Below, piece after piece: positions 56,126-64,000 of a DNA stretch of 64,000 nucleotides. The DNA is from Alkalihalobacillus sp. YIM B00296 (lineage in GTDB: Bacteria; Bacillota; Bacilli; Bacillales; Fictibacillaceae). The translations under genes were made by a program, and so were the position numbers. How positions within the stretch are numbered: position 1 is the first letter of the stretch; the number at the start of each line of letters is the position of its first letter. Location: assembly GCF_020179385.1 (NCBI RefSeq), contig NZ_JAIBLJ010000002.1, forward strand, positions 213,943 to 277,942. The letters run 5' to 3'. The notes under the pieces are model-generated. The model did not search any database. It saw only the letters and a program-made list of their open reading frames with translations, and was not told where the DNA came from.

Positions 56126-56452
56126 CTACACACTCATCCTTTCTTTTTGATAAGCATTAAAGTAAACCAGCTTTTTTCTAATAGGGATTTAGTGACTTTT
56201 GGACTAATTTGTTTTTCCCTCCCTCTTAAAATTGTTTTCAAGATACAAGTATACTAATGACGGAAGAAAAAATTGTCAATATTATTGGAATATTTTGATA
56301 TTTTGTCCCTACTACAATTCATATTGCTCCATCTGAAGAACTATTTAGAGACACGAAATAATTCAGCCTAAATAACCTTCTATAATTTGACAGACTCCTA
56401 TAAGGTTGATGGTAAATCTTTTTAAATGTAACTAAAGTTTAGGAGGTTTCCT
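56126..56452. other. Divergent promoter region
   Basis: 327 AT-rich bases between the propeller and peptidase genes. A TTGACA lies in 56380-56400 (plus strand) and another on the minus strand near 56274, but neither has a good -10 element at normal spacing. No other structure was seen. Confidence 0.45.
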
Positions 56453-58339
56453 ATGTTAAGGGGAAAATCAAGTTCAAAAACAGCTCTGGCCTTATCCTTT
56501 GTTTTAGCCTCTTTTTTAGCCTTGGGGACTGTTACATATGCCACTACTACCGAAAAATCTGTAAATCAACAGCTATTTTCTGAAGAGAGTTCGCAACCGA
56601 TTTACAATTATGAAGATTCAATCAAGGAAACCGTATATGTTGAAACAGCATTAGACAGTGACCGAGATGGGGAAACTGATCTTATCGCGGCAGAAATCAT
56701 TCGGCCAAAAGAAACACAGGAAAGTTTGCGTGTACCAGTCATAATGGATGCAAGCCCCTATTATGAACGACTTGGTCGTGGAAACGAATCCGAAATAAAA
56801 GATCCTGACGGCGATGGCATCAATGAGAAGTTCCCACTCTTTTATGATAATTATTTTGTTCCAAGAGGCTATGCTATCGTACAAGTCGATATGGTTGGAA
56901 CAAACCATTCAGAAGGCTGCCCGACAACAGGTGGCCATGAAGAAACCGAGGGCATAAAAGCCGTCATCGACTGGTTGAACGGAAGAACAAGTGCATGGAA
57001 TAAAGACGGACAAGAGGTTGTTGCTGATTGGTCGACTGGAAAAGTCGCTATGATCGGGAAGTCTTATGATGGTACTTTAGCCAATGGTGTGGCTGCCACT
57101 GGGGTAGAGGGCCTGGAGACAATTGTCCCGATTGCCGCGATCAGCAGCTGGTACGATTACTACCGTTATGGAGGTATCACATTTTATAATGGCGGGCCTT
57201 CGTATCTGTCAAGAGTCGTGACAGCTCGTGGAAGTGTCGAAGAGTGTGCTCCAATCCGAGAAGAGTTGGCAGAAGGAGCTGATGATGAATCCGGGGACTA
57301 TAACTCTTTCTGGAATGAACGTAATTTTGTAAAGGATGCCAAGAATGTAAAGGCCAGTGTATTCGTTGTTCATGGATTGAATGATTATAATGTGAAAGCC
57401 AATCACTTCTCCAATTGGTGGGAAGGGCTATCCCGTTATAACGTGCCGAGAAAGCTATGGTTGACACAAACTGGTCATGTCGACCCGTTTGACTTCAGAC
57501 GGGAAGAATGGGTAAATACACTTCATCGATGGTTCGATTATTGGTTACTCGATTTGAACAATGGTATCATGGATGAACCGATGGTTGACATCGAACGTGC
57601 AGCAGATGAATGGGAAACTTACTCTTCATGGCCAGATGCAGATTCTGAACCCGTGAAAATCAGATTTGGACCTGGAAACGAAGAGTTGCCTGGGGCTTTG
57701 ACTACAGGTCCAGTACAAGGCAATTATTCACAATCTTTCATAGATGACCCGGATCAGACCAATGATCAGATGGTTGAAGGGGAGTTTACGAATAAAGAGA
57801 ACCGTTTGATTTTCTTATCCCCTGAACTCACCAATAACATACGCATCAGCGGAGTTCCTCAAATGGATATCAGCGTAAAAATTAATAAAGAGGATACGAA
57901 TCTTACAGCTTTGATCGTTGACTACGGAACAGATACACGGGTCAATCACCGAAGCAGGGGGGAAGGCATACGGACGCTCGACGAGGAAAATTGCTGGGGA
58001 CAAAGCTCTGATGTTGATGATGCATGTTATAAAGTTACTGAAAAAACAACCCACGAAGCACCTTATGAAATCGTCACTCACGGATGGCTTGATGCTCAGA
58101 ACTGGAAGTTCCTAGACAGTACTGATCTATTGAAACCTGGAAAGAGCTATCGATTCAAGTGGGATGCTCTTCCTGAAGATTATGTATTCAAGCCAGGTCA
58201 TCGTATAGGGATCATCATTGCTGGAAGTGATGACCGCTGGACGATTCCTGAAGAAAATAATGCTGAAATAGAGATTTCACTAGGACAAAGTCATATGGTA
58301 CTACCCGTTGTAGGCGGGAAGAAATCGATTGAATTTTAA
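56453..58339 (+). CDS. Secreted X-Pro dipeptidyl-peptidase (CocE/PepX-like, S15)
   Basis: 628 residues. Signal peptide of about 30 residues ends TVTYA. The alpha/beta-hydrolase triad is S204 in MIGKSYDGTLANG, D311 in VVHGLNDYNVK and H342 in TGHVDPFDF; a beta-sandwich C-terminal domain follows (about 395-628). Short acidic runs DSDRDGETD and DPDGDGINE resemble calcium-binding loops and are unusual for the family. It should remove X-Pro pairs from peptides outside the cell. TTTAGGAGG precedes the ATG. Confidence 0.9.
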   Translation: MLRGKSSSKTALALSFVLASFLALGTVTYATTTEKSVNQQLFSEESSQPIYNYEDSIKETVYVETALDSDRDGETDLIAAEIIRPKETQESLRVPVIMDASPYYERLGRGNESEIKDPDGDGINEKFPLFYDNYFVPRGYAIVQVDMVGTNHSEGCPTTGGHEETEGIKAVIDWLNGRTSAWNKDGQEVVADWSTGKVAMIGKSYDGTLANGVAATGVEGLETIVPIAAISSWYDYYRYGGITFYNGGPSYLSRVVTARGSVEECAPIREELAEGADDESGDYNSFWNERNFVKDAKNVKASVFVVHGLNDYNVKANHFSNWWEGLSRYNVPRKLWLTQTGHVDPFDFRREEWVNTLHRWFDYWLLDLNNGIMDEPMVDIERAADEWETYSSWPDADSEPVKIRFGPGNEELPGALTTGPVQGNYSQSFIDDPDQTNDQMVEGEFTNKENRLIFLSPELTNNIRISGVPQMDISVKINKEDTNLTALIVDYGTDTRVNHRSRGEGIRTLDEENCWGQSSDVDDACYKVTEKTTHEAPYEIVTHGWLDAQNWKFLDSTDLLKPGKSYRFKWDALPEDYVFKPGHRIGIIIAGSDDRWTIPEENNAEIEISLGQSHMVLPVVGGKKSIEF

Positions 58340-58366
58340 AATTGAAAAGTCTATCGTTCATTACTA

Positions 58367-58406
58367 TAAAAAAGCATGCGGTTCATTAGAATCACATGCT
58401 TTTTTT
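58367..58406. terminator. Bidirectional terminator between the peptidase gene and ccpA
   Basis: Arms AAAAAAGCATG and CATGCTTTTTT with A- and T-rich flanks. It marks the right edge of the accessory block. Confidence 0.9.
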
Positions 58407-58407
58407 C

Positions 58408-59418
58408 CTATTCTGATGTAGAATCTCTCAGTTGGATTCTATGTGGGAGAATGACGGTTCGGTCTTCCACCTTTTCGTTGTTCATGAATTTTGTCAATAA
58501 TCTCATTGCGACTGCCCCGATATCGTACATCGGCTGGACTACCGTAGTTAGGGTTGGACGGACCATCGCGGCCAGACGTGTATTGTCAAAGCCGATCACT
58601 TCCATGTCTTTTGGAATGTTCAATCCATTATCTTGAGCACCGTGAATGACACCAAGAGCCATTTCATCAGTACCAACAAAGACTGCACTCGGTTTGTCTT
58701 CTAGACTGAGGAATTTTTCAGCTGCCTCTAATCCTGAATCATAGGTATAATCACCAACGTGGACATAGTCCTCATTAAGTGAAAGGCCGGACTCCTCCAA
58801 CGCTCTTCTATATCCTTTAAATTTATATTCGCCATTGATCGGATCTTCAAGTGGTCCAGATACCAATGCGATTTTTTCATTTCCTCTTTCAACCAATAGC
58901 TTGATTGCATCATAAACTGCTTCCTGGTAATGGATATTGACAGTTGGAATCTCATCATCTGGAGAGACTGTAGCAGCTAGTACGATCGGAACCGGCGAAC
59001 GTTTGAACTCATCGACATGTTCCTCTGTAATCGTGCCACCCATGAAAACAATGCCGTCAACCTGTTTTCCTAATAAGGTGTTGAGTAAATGTATTTCTTT
59101 TTCTTTGTTTTGATCTGAGTTACAAAGAATGATATTGTAATTGTACATTGTAGCAATGTCTTCGATTCCTCTTGCCAACTCTGCAAAGAAGATGCTGGAG
59201 ATATCCGGGATGATGACCCCGACAGTAGTCGTTTTTTTGCTTGCTAAGCCCCGTGCCACTGCATTGGGACGATATCCTAAATTTTCAATTGCATCCAGTA
59301 CTTTTTTACGAGTTGCAGGTTTAACGTTTGGATTCCCGTTGACAACACGTGAAACGGTTGCCATTGATACTCCTGCTTCTCTTGCGACATCATAAATGGT
59401 AATATTACTGTTATTCAT
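58408..59418 (-). CDS. ccpA: Catabolite control protein CcpA
   Basis: 336 residues, LacI family. Helix-turn-helix [20 protein letters not shown], hinge helix region [18 protein letters not shown], and a periplasmic-binding-like core that binds HPr-Ser-P. It regulates carbon use through cre sites; several are in this window. ATG 59418 has AAGGAGG upstream (six extra codons rejected). Adjacent to aroA as in B. subtilis; the motPS genes that lie downstream there are absent. Confidence 0.96.
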   Translation of the reverse strand: MNNSNITIYDVAREAGVSMATVSRVVNGNPNVKPATRKKVLDAIENLGYRPNAVARGLASKKTTTVGVIIPDISSIFFAELARGIEDIATMYNYNIILCNSDQNKEKEIHLLNTLLGKQVDGIVFMGGTITEEHVDEFKRSPVPIVLAATVSPDDEIPTVNIHYQEAVYDAIKLLVERGNEKIALVSGPLEDPINGEYKFKGYRRALEESGLSLNEDYVHVGDYTYDSGLEAAEKFLSLEDKPSAVFVGTDEMALGVIHGAQDNGLNIPKDMEVIGFDNTRLAAMVRPTLTTVVQPMYDIGAVAMRLLTKFMNNEKVEDRTVILPHRIQLRDSTSE

Positions 59419-59533
59419 AACGGCCTCCTTTTGCACGTTATTGCTTCCAAACGAATGGTTAGTCTTATTCTTCCTAATAATAATCCTTTTTACTCTATTA
59501 GCTAATATTGTACAACATTAATACACTAAACGG

Positions 59534-60610
59534 TCAAATTAATTTTGGATTCGTTTCTTTTAAAGCGGTGGCGAACTCGTCGAACTGATCGAGGTCCATT
59601 TGCTGGGCAGAATCAGACAATGCCACAGCAGGGTCTGGATGGACTTCGGCCATGATACCATCTGCCCCGATCGCTAAGGCTGCTTTGGCTACAGGAAGCA
59701 GAATATCCCTTCTGCCAGTTGAATGGGTCACATCGACGAGTACCGGCAAGTGGGTTTCTTGTTTCAGAATCGGTACAGCAGAAATATCAAGTGTGTTTCT
59801 TGTGGCTCTTTCATAAGTCCGGATGCCCCGTTCACATAAGATGATATTGCCATTCCCTTTTGACATGATGTACTCTGCTGCATTCATGAATTCAGATATC
59901 GTTGCTGCAAATCCGCGTTTCAATAAAACAGGCTTGGAGGCCCTTCCGGCTTCTTTCAACAACTCAAAATTGTGCATATTCCGAGCCCCGATTTGAATAA
60001 CATCGATATATTTAAGAGCCTCTTCAAGATCCGCTGGGTTCACGATTTCACTGACTACTGCAAGATTATGCTTCCTTGCAACCTTGTTCAAAATGATGAG
60101 CCCTTCCATTCCAAGGCCCTGGAAGTCATAAGGGGAAGTACGCGGCTTGAACGCTCCGCCTCTCAGAAGTTTGATTCCATGTTTTTTGACGGTTTCGGCT
60201 ACAGCATCCACTTGTTCGTAGGATTCAACGGCACACGGTCCGGCAACAATTCTCTGCTGTCCGTCCCCAACTTGTTCACCAAGAACATCTACAATTGAAT
60301 TTTCTGGTTGATTTTTTCTTGAAACCAAAAGAGTTTGGCTATGATCATCCTCTTGGAGTTCAAGAGCCGCTTTGAAAATCTGTTTGAAAATATGTTGTAA
60401 TGTCGACGTTTCAAATGGTCCATGGTTATGTTCAGCGATTTTATCTAACATCTTTCTCTCTCGGACAGGGTCAAATCGATTAACGCCTTGTTTCTTTTTA
60501 ACATGTCCGATATCTTGGACAATTTCAGCTCGTTTATTCATTAACTCTACCAACTGTTGATTGATATGATCAATTTGTTCTCTTAAATGGTCCAATTCTT
60601 GATTGCTCAT
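59534..60610 (-). CDS. aroA: Bifunctional DAHP synthase / chorismate mutase AroA(G)
   Basis: 358 residues, the B. subtilis length. N-terminal chorismate mutase (about 1-85, [20 protein letters not shown]), C-terminal DAHP synthase (about 105-358: [46 protein letters not shown]). It starts aromatic amino acid synthesis; the mutase part gives feedback by prephenate/chorismate. GGAAG lies seven bases before the second of two adjacent ATGs, 60610, which was chosen. Confidence 0.95.
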   Translation of the reverse strand: MSNQELDHLREQIDHINQQLVELMNKRAEIVQDIGHVKKKQGVNRFDPVRERKMLDKIAEHNHGPFETSTLQHIFKQIFKAALELQEDDHSQTLLVSRKNQPENSIVDVLGEQVGDGQQRIVAGPCAVESYEQVDAVAETVKKHGIKLLRGGAFKPRTSPYDFQGLGMEGLIILNKVARKHNLAVVSEIVNPADLEEALKYIDVIQIGARNMHNFELLKEAGRASKPVLLKRGFAATISEFMNAAEYIMSKGNGNIILCERGIRTYERATRNTLDISAVPILKQETHLPVLVDVTHSTGRRDILLPVAKAALAIGADGIMAEVHPDPAVALSDSAQQMDLDQFDEFATALKETNPKLI

Positions 60611-60715
60611 CATTTCACTTCCTATTGCAATAAAATGTATCATTCCTTCTCTTAGTGTAGTCTAATGAAATCTTGCCGTCTAGCAAGGTGTACTAAGAGC
60701 ATCTTATTTCCTGAT

Positions 60716-61045
60716 TTATGGTACATGTTTCTTTACCTGATCCACTAAAGCACTATAAGTAATGTTCCAATGAGAGTTATTGTAAAGGACTGTATGAGTA
60801 GAAAATAAAAAGATTTGCGGTGATTCATGTTTAACATTGAATTCATCTGCGATCTTATTGGACAGGGACCTTGATTCCTGTACATTGAGATAGTAAATAG
60901 GCATGTCTGGATGATCTTCGGCAAATTTCTCTGCTTCTTCATAAGCAGATTGACTGATTGGACACGTCGTACTGTTTTTTAAGAAGTAGAAAGGATTTGC
61001 AGTATCGATGGATTTGAATTCTTCCCATGAATGGATTTTTTTCAT
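60716..61045 (-). CDS. ytxJ: YtxJ, thioredoxin-like redox protein
   Basis: 109 residues with a thioredoxin-like fold and a single active-site cysteine in FLKNSTTCPISQSAYEEAEK. It belongs to a family linked with bacillithiol redox reactions. ATG 61045 (MKKIHSWEEF) has GAGAGGT upstream; the frame extends further but enters a repeat. Third gene of the ytxGHJ stress operon, but separated from ytxH by a palindromic repeat. Confidence 0.9.
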   Translation of the reverse strand: MKKIHSWEEFKSIDTANPFYFLKNSTTCPISQSAYEEAEKFAEDHPDMPIYYLNVQESRSLSNKIADEFNVKHESPQIFLFSTHTVLYNNSHWNITYSALVDQVKKHVP

Positions 61046-61074
61046 AGTGATACCTCTCTTTAATCTATAAATCA

Positions 61075-61122
61075 AGGGGCTGACCCCCAAGTGTCTGACA
61101 CTTTGTTGTCGGGTCAACCCCT
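61075..61122. repeat. Palindromic intergenic repeat in ytxH-ytxJ
   Basis: Outer arms AGGGGCTGACCC (61075-61086) and GGGTCAACCCCT (61111-61122) with one mismatch, inner perfect hairpin AAGTGTC/GACACTT (61089-61103). Sequences of the GGGTC...AGTGTCxGACACT type are recurrent in Bacillaceae intergenic regions. No second copy was seen in this window. Confidence 0.85.
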
Positions 61123-61135
61123 CTCCGTAATCGAA

Positions 61136-61600
61136 TTATTTATTTGTAGAGCTTGGGTGTTTTTCTTCATAATTTGTTTCAATGTCATTCAATTGGCTGT
61201 TCGGCGTTTGCATGGCATCTTCAATTGCATCTGCTTTACCTTCATTGTACTCCTCTTCAAGCTGGTTCAACTCATTATCCTTCGTTCTCCATTTGTTGAT
61301 GTTATCACGGGCAGAAGTCGAGAATTCCCTTACTTTGTTTGCAGCCTGAGAGGTTTGATTGCTTACGTTCTGTGCCAAAGTAGAAGACTTATCCCTAGCC
61401 ATTGTAGCAACTTCCGTACTTTTGTCCTTCAATTGAGTAGCTTGATCATTAAGGTCCGTACGTAATTCTTTACCAGACTTAGGAGCGAGCAGAAGAGCCG
61501 TAGTGGCACCCACGATTCCACCGATCAAAGATCCGATGAGAAAATCCTTCGTGTCAATTGATGAAGATTGGTTTTGAACATTTTTGTCAGTCGTTTGCAT
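61136..61600 (-). CDS. ytxH: YtxH general stress protein
   Basis: 154 residues: a polar N-terminus, one membrane segment (FLIGSLIGGIVGATTALLLA, about residues 20-40), then PKSGKELRTDLNDQA and a long charged helix. The YtxH family is a general-stress protein group of unknown mechanism. ATG 61600 has GGAGG nine bases upstream; an ATG three codons earlier touches it and was rejected. Second gene of ytxGHJ. Confidence 0.92.
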   Translation of the reverse strand: MQTTDKNVQNQSSSIDTKDFLIGSLIGGIVGATTALLLAPKSGKELRTDLNDQATQLKDKSTEVATMARDKSSTLAQNVSNQTSQAANKVREFSTSARDNINKWRTKDNELNQLEEEYNEGKADAIEDAMQTPNSQLNDIETNYEEKHPSSTNK

Positions 61601-61615
61601 ATAAAACATCCTCCT

Positions 61616-62056
61616 CTATTTTGGTTCTGTCGTTCTACCATATTTTTTGGTTCTTAATTGCCATTTGTCCCAAATATCTAAAGCCGCATTACTCCATTGC
61701 ACTACCTGGGAAACTGTATCTGATCTTCGTTCCCCTTCCCTTGCAATGCGAGTAGACACGTTTTTAACAGAATGACTCACATTTGATAAGCTATCTCCAA
61801 TTTCACGTACACCCTGGAATACGGAGTTGAGAGATTCAGACTTATGCTGGATATCGTCTGCTAAACGGTTGGTTTTATGTAACAAATCCGTCGTTTCCCT
61901 CGATACTCCATCTAATTGATTTTCTAATCCATCCAACGTTTTTGCAACATTCGTCAAAGTTTGTTGAAGAGATTTCAATGTCTTAGAGATAAAAACGACT
62001 AACACTGTAAACGCTATTGCAATCAAAGCTACACTTAAATATAAGATTATTTCCAT
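61616..62056 (-). CDS. ytxG: YtxG, DUF948 stress protein
   Basis: 146 residues: N-terminal membrane helix (IILYLSVALIAIAFTVLVVF) then a DUF948 coiled-coil region (LKSLQQTLTNVAKTLDGLEN). First gene of the ytxGHJ stress operon; function unknown. GGAGGTGG precedes the ATG at 62056. A sigma B-type promoter lies about 30 bases upstream. Confidence 0.92.
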   Translation of the reverse strand: MEIILYLSVALIAIAFTVLVVFISKTLKSLQQTLTNVAKTLDGLENQLDGVSRETTDLLHKTNRLADDIQHKSESLNSVFQGVREIGDSLSNVSHSVKNVSTRIAREGERRSDTVSQVVQWSNAALDIWDKWQLRTKKYGRTTEPK

Positions 62057-62086
62057 ATCGCATACCACCTCCTGTATAGTATTATA

Positions 62087-62112
62087 TTTCCCAATACAAC
62101 TATTCATTAAAC
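62087..62112 (-). promoter_or_regulatory. Probable sigma B promoter of ytxGHJ
   Basis: On the minus strand GTTTAA (62107-62112) and GGGAAA (62087-62092) with a 14-base spacer match the sigma B consensus GTTTAA...GGGWAW. It lies 30 bases upstream of ytxG; in B. subtilis this operon is in the sigma B stress regulon. Confidence 0.75.
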
Positions 62113-62165
62113 TTTATCCTTGTTTAATTTAGGCTGACTTCCTTAGAAAAATGCTGTAAGCCACG

Positions 62166-62292
62166 ACACTCCTGCGGGAAAGCGAACCAGGTGAGACCAC
62201 GGACTGACTTACGATTTAAGGATCTTCGACTAAAAACCACCACGTCCTGTGGTGAACGCCGAAGCCAGTCCATCCTGTGCAAGTGAGGAAGC
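62166..62292 (+). repeat. Dispersed hairpin repeat, family R1, copy 2
   Basis: Contains CTCCTGCGGGAAAGCGAACC, ATTTAAGGATC and the stem CTTCGAC (62224-62230) ... GCCGAAG (62258-62264) with inner CACCAC/GTGGTG. Intergenic between divergent ytxG and ampS. The remainder of 62293-62477 holds the ampS promoter region (TACAAT near 62425). Confidence 0.85.
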
Positions 62293-62477
62293 TTACGGTT
62301 CGCACGCAGAAGGGAGTGAATTTCGCAAGAATCAACAATGAAGAGCCTAGACTTAAACCCTTTTTATCAAATTCGCTGTCCAGAATCAACAATCCTCCTA
62401 TCTTTTTTCTAAACTCAAAATAAAGTACAATAGTAGGTGGGAAATAACAAATTCTATAAAAAGGAGAGGCATTTCAG

Positions 62478-63593
62478 ATGAGAGATCAAAGAATACAGGC
62501 TTTAGCGAACAACATCATTACATACTCGGTAGATCTCCAGCCAGGCGAAAAGGTATTGATTGAAAATACAGGTTATCAACAGGAGCTCGTCAACGCCCTT
62601 GTAGAAGAAGCTTATAAAGCGGGAGGCTTCCCTTTTGTAACCATCAAGGATGAAACAACTCAACGCGCATTACTTATGGAAGCAAAAGAAGAGCAGTTAG
62701 AATTACAAGGGAAATTTGAAGAAACCATCATGAAGGAAATGGATGCTTATGTGGCCATCCGCTCTGGCGATAACATTTCAGAACTCTCTGATGTACCTTC
62801 TGAAAAAATGGCGCTGTACCAGAAGAAAGTTTACAAGTCTGTCCACCATGGACTCAGAATCCCGAAAACCAAATGGTGTGTACTCCGTTACCCGACACCA
62901 TCCATGTCCCAGCTTGCTGATATGAGTACCTATGCGTTTGAAAACTTGTTCTTCAATGTATGTAACCTTGACTACAGCAAAATGCTCGAAGCGATGGGAC
63001 CGCTTGAAGAGCTTATGAACCGTACTGATCAGGTACATATCAAGGGACCAGGAACAGACCTGACTTTTTCCATCAAAGATATCCCGTCTGTTACATCAGC
63101 AGGCCATAAAAACTTGCCAGATGGAGAAGTATACACGGCACCAGTCCGTGACTCTGTGAACGGAACGATTACATTCAACTCTCCGTCCCCCTATCAGGGC
63201 TTCGTCTTCCACAATGTCAGTTTCACATTCAAAGACGGAAAGATCATCGAAGCTAGTTCAAATGATACGGAACGATTGAACAAGATTCTTGATACAGACG
63301 AGGGTGCACGGTATATTGGTGAGTTCGCAATCGGAGTAAACCCTTATATCCAAACGCCAATGCAGGATATACTATTTGACGAGAAAATTGATGGAAGTTT
63401 TCATTTCACACCAGGCCAATGCTATAAGGAAGCGTTCAACGGAAATGACTCCAATATACACTGGGATCTGGTTAACATCCAACGTCCTGATTATGGTGGT
63501 GGGGAAATCTATTTCGATGGGGTCCTTGTCAGAAAAGACGGCCGCTTTGTATTACCAGAACTTGAACCTCTCAATCCAGAGAATTTAAAATGA
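62478..63593 (+). CDS. ampS: Aminopeptidase AmpS (M29 family)
   Basis: 371 residues, usual length near 410 or less. A metallo-aminopeptidase releasing N-terminal residues. Metal-site motifs: YIGEFAIGVNPYI (E), GSFHFTPGQCYKEAFNGN (H), IHWDLVNIQRP (H, D) and GGGEIYFDGVLV. AAAGGAGAGG precedes the ATG. Divergent from the ytx operon. In B. subtilis ampS is elsewhere or differently placed, so the neighbourhood differs there. Confidence 0.9.
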   Translation: MRDQRIQALANNIITYSVDLQPGEKVLIENTGYQQELVNALVEEAYKAGGFPFVTIKDETTQRALLMEAKEEQLELQGKFEETIMKEMDAYVAIRSGDNISELSDVPSEKMALYQKKVYKSVHHGLRIPKTKWCVLRYPTPSMSQLADMSTYAFENLFFNVCNLDYSKMLEAMGPLEELMNRTDQVHIKGPGTDLTFSIKDIPSVTSAGHKNLPDGEVYTAPVRDSVNGTITFNSPSPYQGFVFHNVSFTFKDGKIIEASSNDTERLNKILDTDEGARYIGEFAIGVNPYIQTPMQDILFDEKIDGSFHFTPGQCYKEAFNGNDSNIHWDLVNIQRPDYGGGEIYFDGVLVRKDGRFVLPELEPLNPENLK

Positions 63594-63595
63594 CT

Positions 63596-63630
63596 ATAAA
63601 AGCTGAAACCCAAAGTTCGGCTTTTTTATT
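63596..63630 (+). terminator. Terminator of ampS
   Basis: Arms AAAAGCtGAA and TTCgGCTTTT around a short loop, then TTATTTT. Confidence 0.88.
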
Positions 63631-63663
63631 TTAACTTTAAACCCGGTATAAGCGAAATTCACA

Positions 63664-63857
63664 ACACTCCAGGTGAGAAGCGAGCCAGGCAAGACCCCGC
63701 AGCGACCTACAATTTAAGGACCTTCGACTAAAAACCACCACATCCTGTGGTGAACGTCGAAGCCAGCACATCCTGTACAAGTGAGGAGGCTTTCGGAATT
63801 ACAACTAATTCAGAGAAGTGATGTCTAGCTCAGCGACCAGTCACTTGGATCACTCAA
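63664..63857 (+). repeat. Dispersed hairpin repeat, family R1, copy 3
   Basis: Contains AGCGAGCCAGGCAAGACCCC, ATTTAAGGACC and the stem CTTCGAC (63722-63728) ... GTCGAAG (63756-63762) with inner CCACCAC/GTGGTG. It then shares with copy 1 a GAAGTGATGT...AGTCACTTGGATCAC segment. Confidence 0.85.
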
Positions 63858-63863
63858 ACTTTC

Positions 63864-64000
63864 CGCGTGGGCCAACACATTGATTTACATCTTATGTGTG
63901 AGCCCACGCAGAACCGAACTTTGTTTGGTTCGAGCCTCCTCGTCAGTCTTCTAGTGACCTACGTGCCTAAACGGGTCGCTTCCGCTTTACTTGGCCCGTG
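63864..64000 (-). repeat. Intergenic repeat, family R2, copy 2 (inverted), with strong hairpin
   Basis: Bases 63903-63940 are the reverse complement of 5220-5257 without a mismatch over 38 bases. Bases 63865-63909 form a long stem with arms GCGTGGGC/GCCCACGC and inner ACACAT/ATGTGT. It abuts R1 copy 3 and runs to the window edge. Confidence 0.8.

Noticed and set aside
56386..56420. Sigma A promoter for the X-Pro peptidase
   Set aside because: A TTGACA is present, but no acceptable -10 element occurs at 16-18 bases.

Overview
The window is a stretch of chromosome from an endospore-forming Gram-positive rod of the family Bacillaceae; the genus cannot be fixed from the sequence alone. The evidence is the long run of genes in the same order as the ytrH-to-murC part of the Bacillus subtilis chromosome, the sporulation genes (ytrH, ytrI, ytfJ, a small acid-soluble spore protein, refZ), strong GGAGG-type ribosome binding sites, a tyrosyl T-box leader and several CcpA (cre) sites. 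No rRNA, tRNA, prophage, insertion sequence or CRISPR array was seen.

Layout: 1-8960 carries ytrH(end)-ytrI, nrnA, ytpI, ytoI, a small membrane protein, ytkL, ald, two small hypothetical genes, moaB and an EcsC-family gene. 9074-20424 carries ackA, ytxK, tpx, ytfJ-ytfI, yteJ-sppA, NAD kinase, a YtcJ-type amidohydrolase, the acyl-CoA synthetase ytcI and the spore protein gene. 20515-28714 carries thiI-iscS, braB, ezrA, hisJ, refZ and ytsP. 28796-37117 carries methionine gamma-lyase, rpsD with a leader, a NERD-domain pseudogene, a type-2 tyrosyl-tRNA synthetase behind a T-box, and a class A penicillin-binding protein. 37178-44746 carries a large acetyltransferase fusion of unknown role, then acsA and the divergent acuABC. 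44909-58339 is an accessory block where B. subtilis has motPS: a secreted subtilase, small membrane proteins, a DUF421 protein, a CHRD protein, a sodium:solute symporter with a 35-residue accessory protein, an RNase H-like protein, a molybdoenzyme/LysM remnant, a secreted Asp-box propeller and a secreted X-Pro dipeptidyl-peptidase. 58408-63593 returns to the conserved order: ccpA, aroA, ytxGHJ and ampS.

Together the genes suggest a carbon-overflow and scavenging theme: ackA, acsA-acuABC, methionine gamma-lyase and the symporter each have a cre-like site and ccpA itself is in the window. The accessory block adds an extracellular protein-degradation set.

The most unusual things seen are intergenic arrays of short degenerate repeats with a 20-22 bp period (three loci, different unit sequences), a dispersed hairpin repeat family (three copies, plus a second family in inverted copies), the NERD gene broken by one stop codon, the 1036-residue acetyltransferase fusion, and the frameshifted molybdopterin oxidoreductase remnant running into a LysM domain. 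No clearly new defence or biosynthetic system was found.
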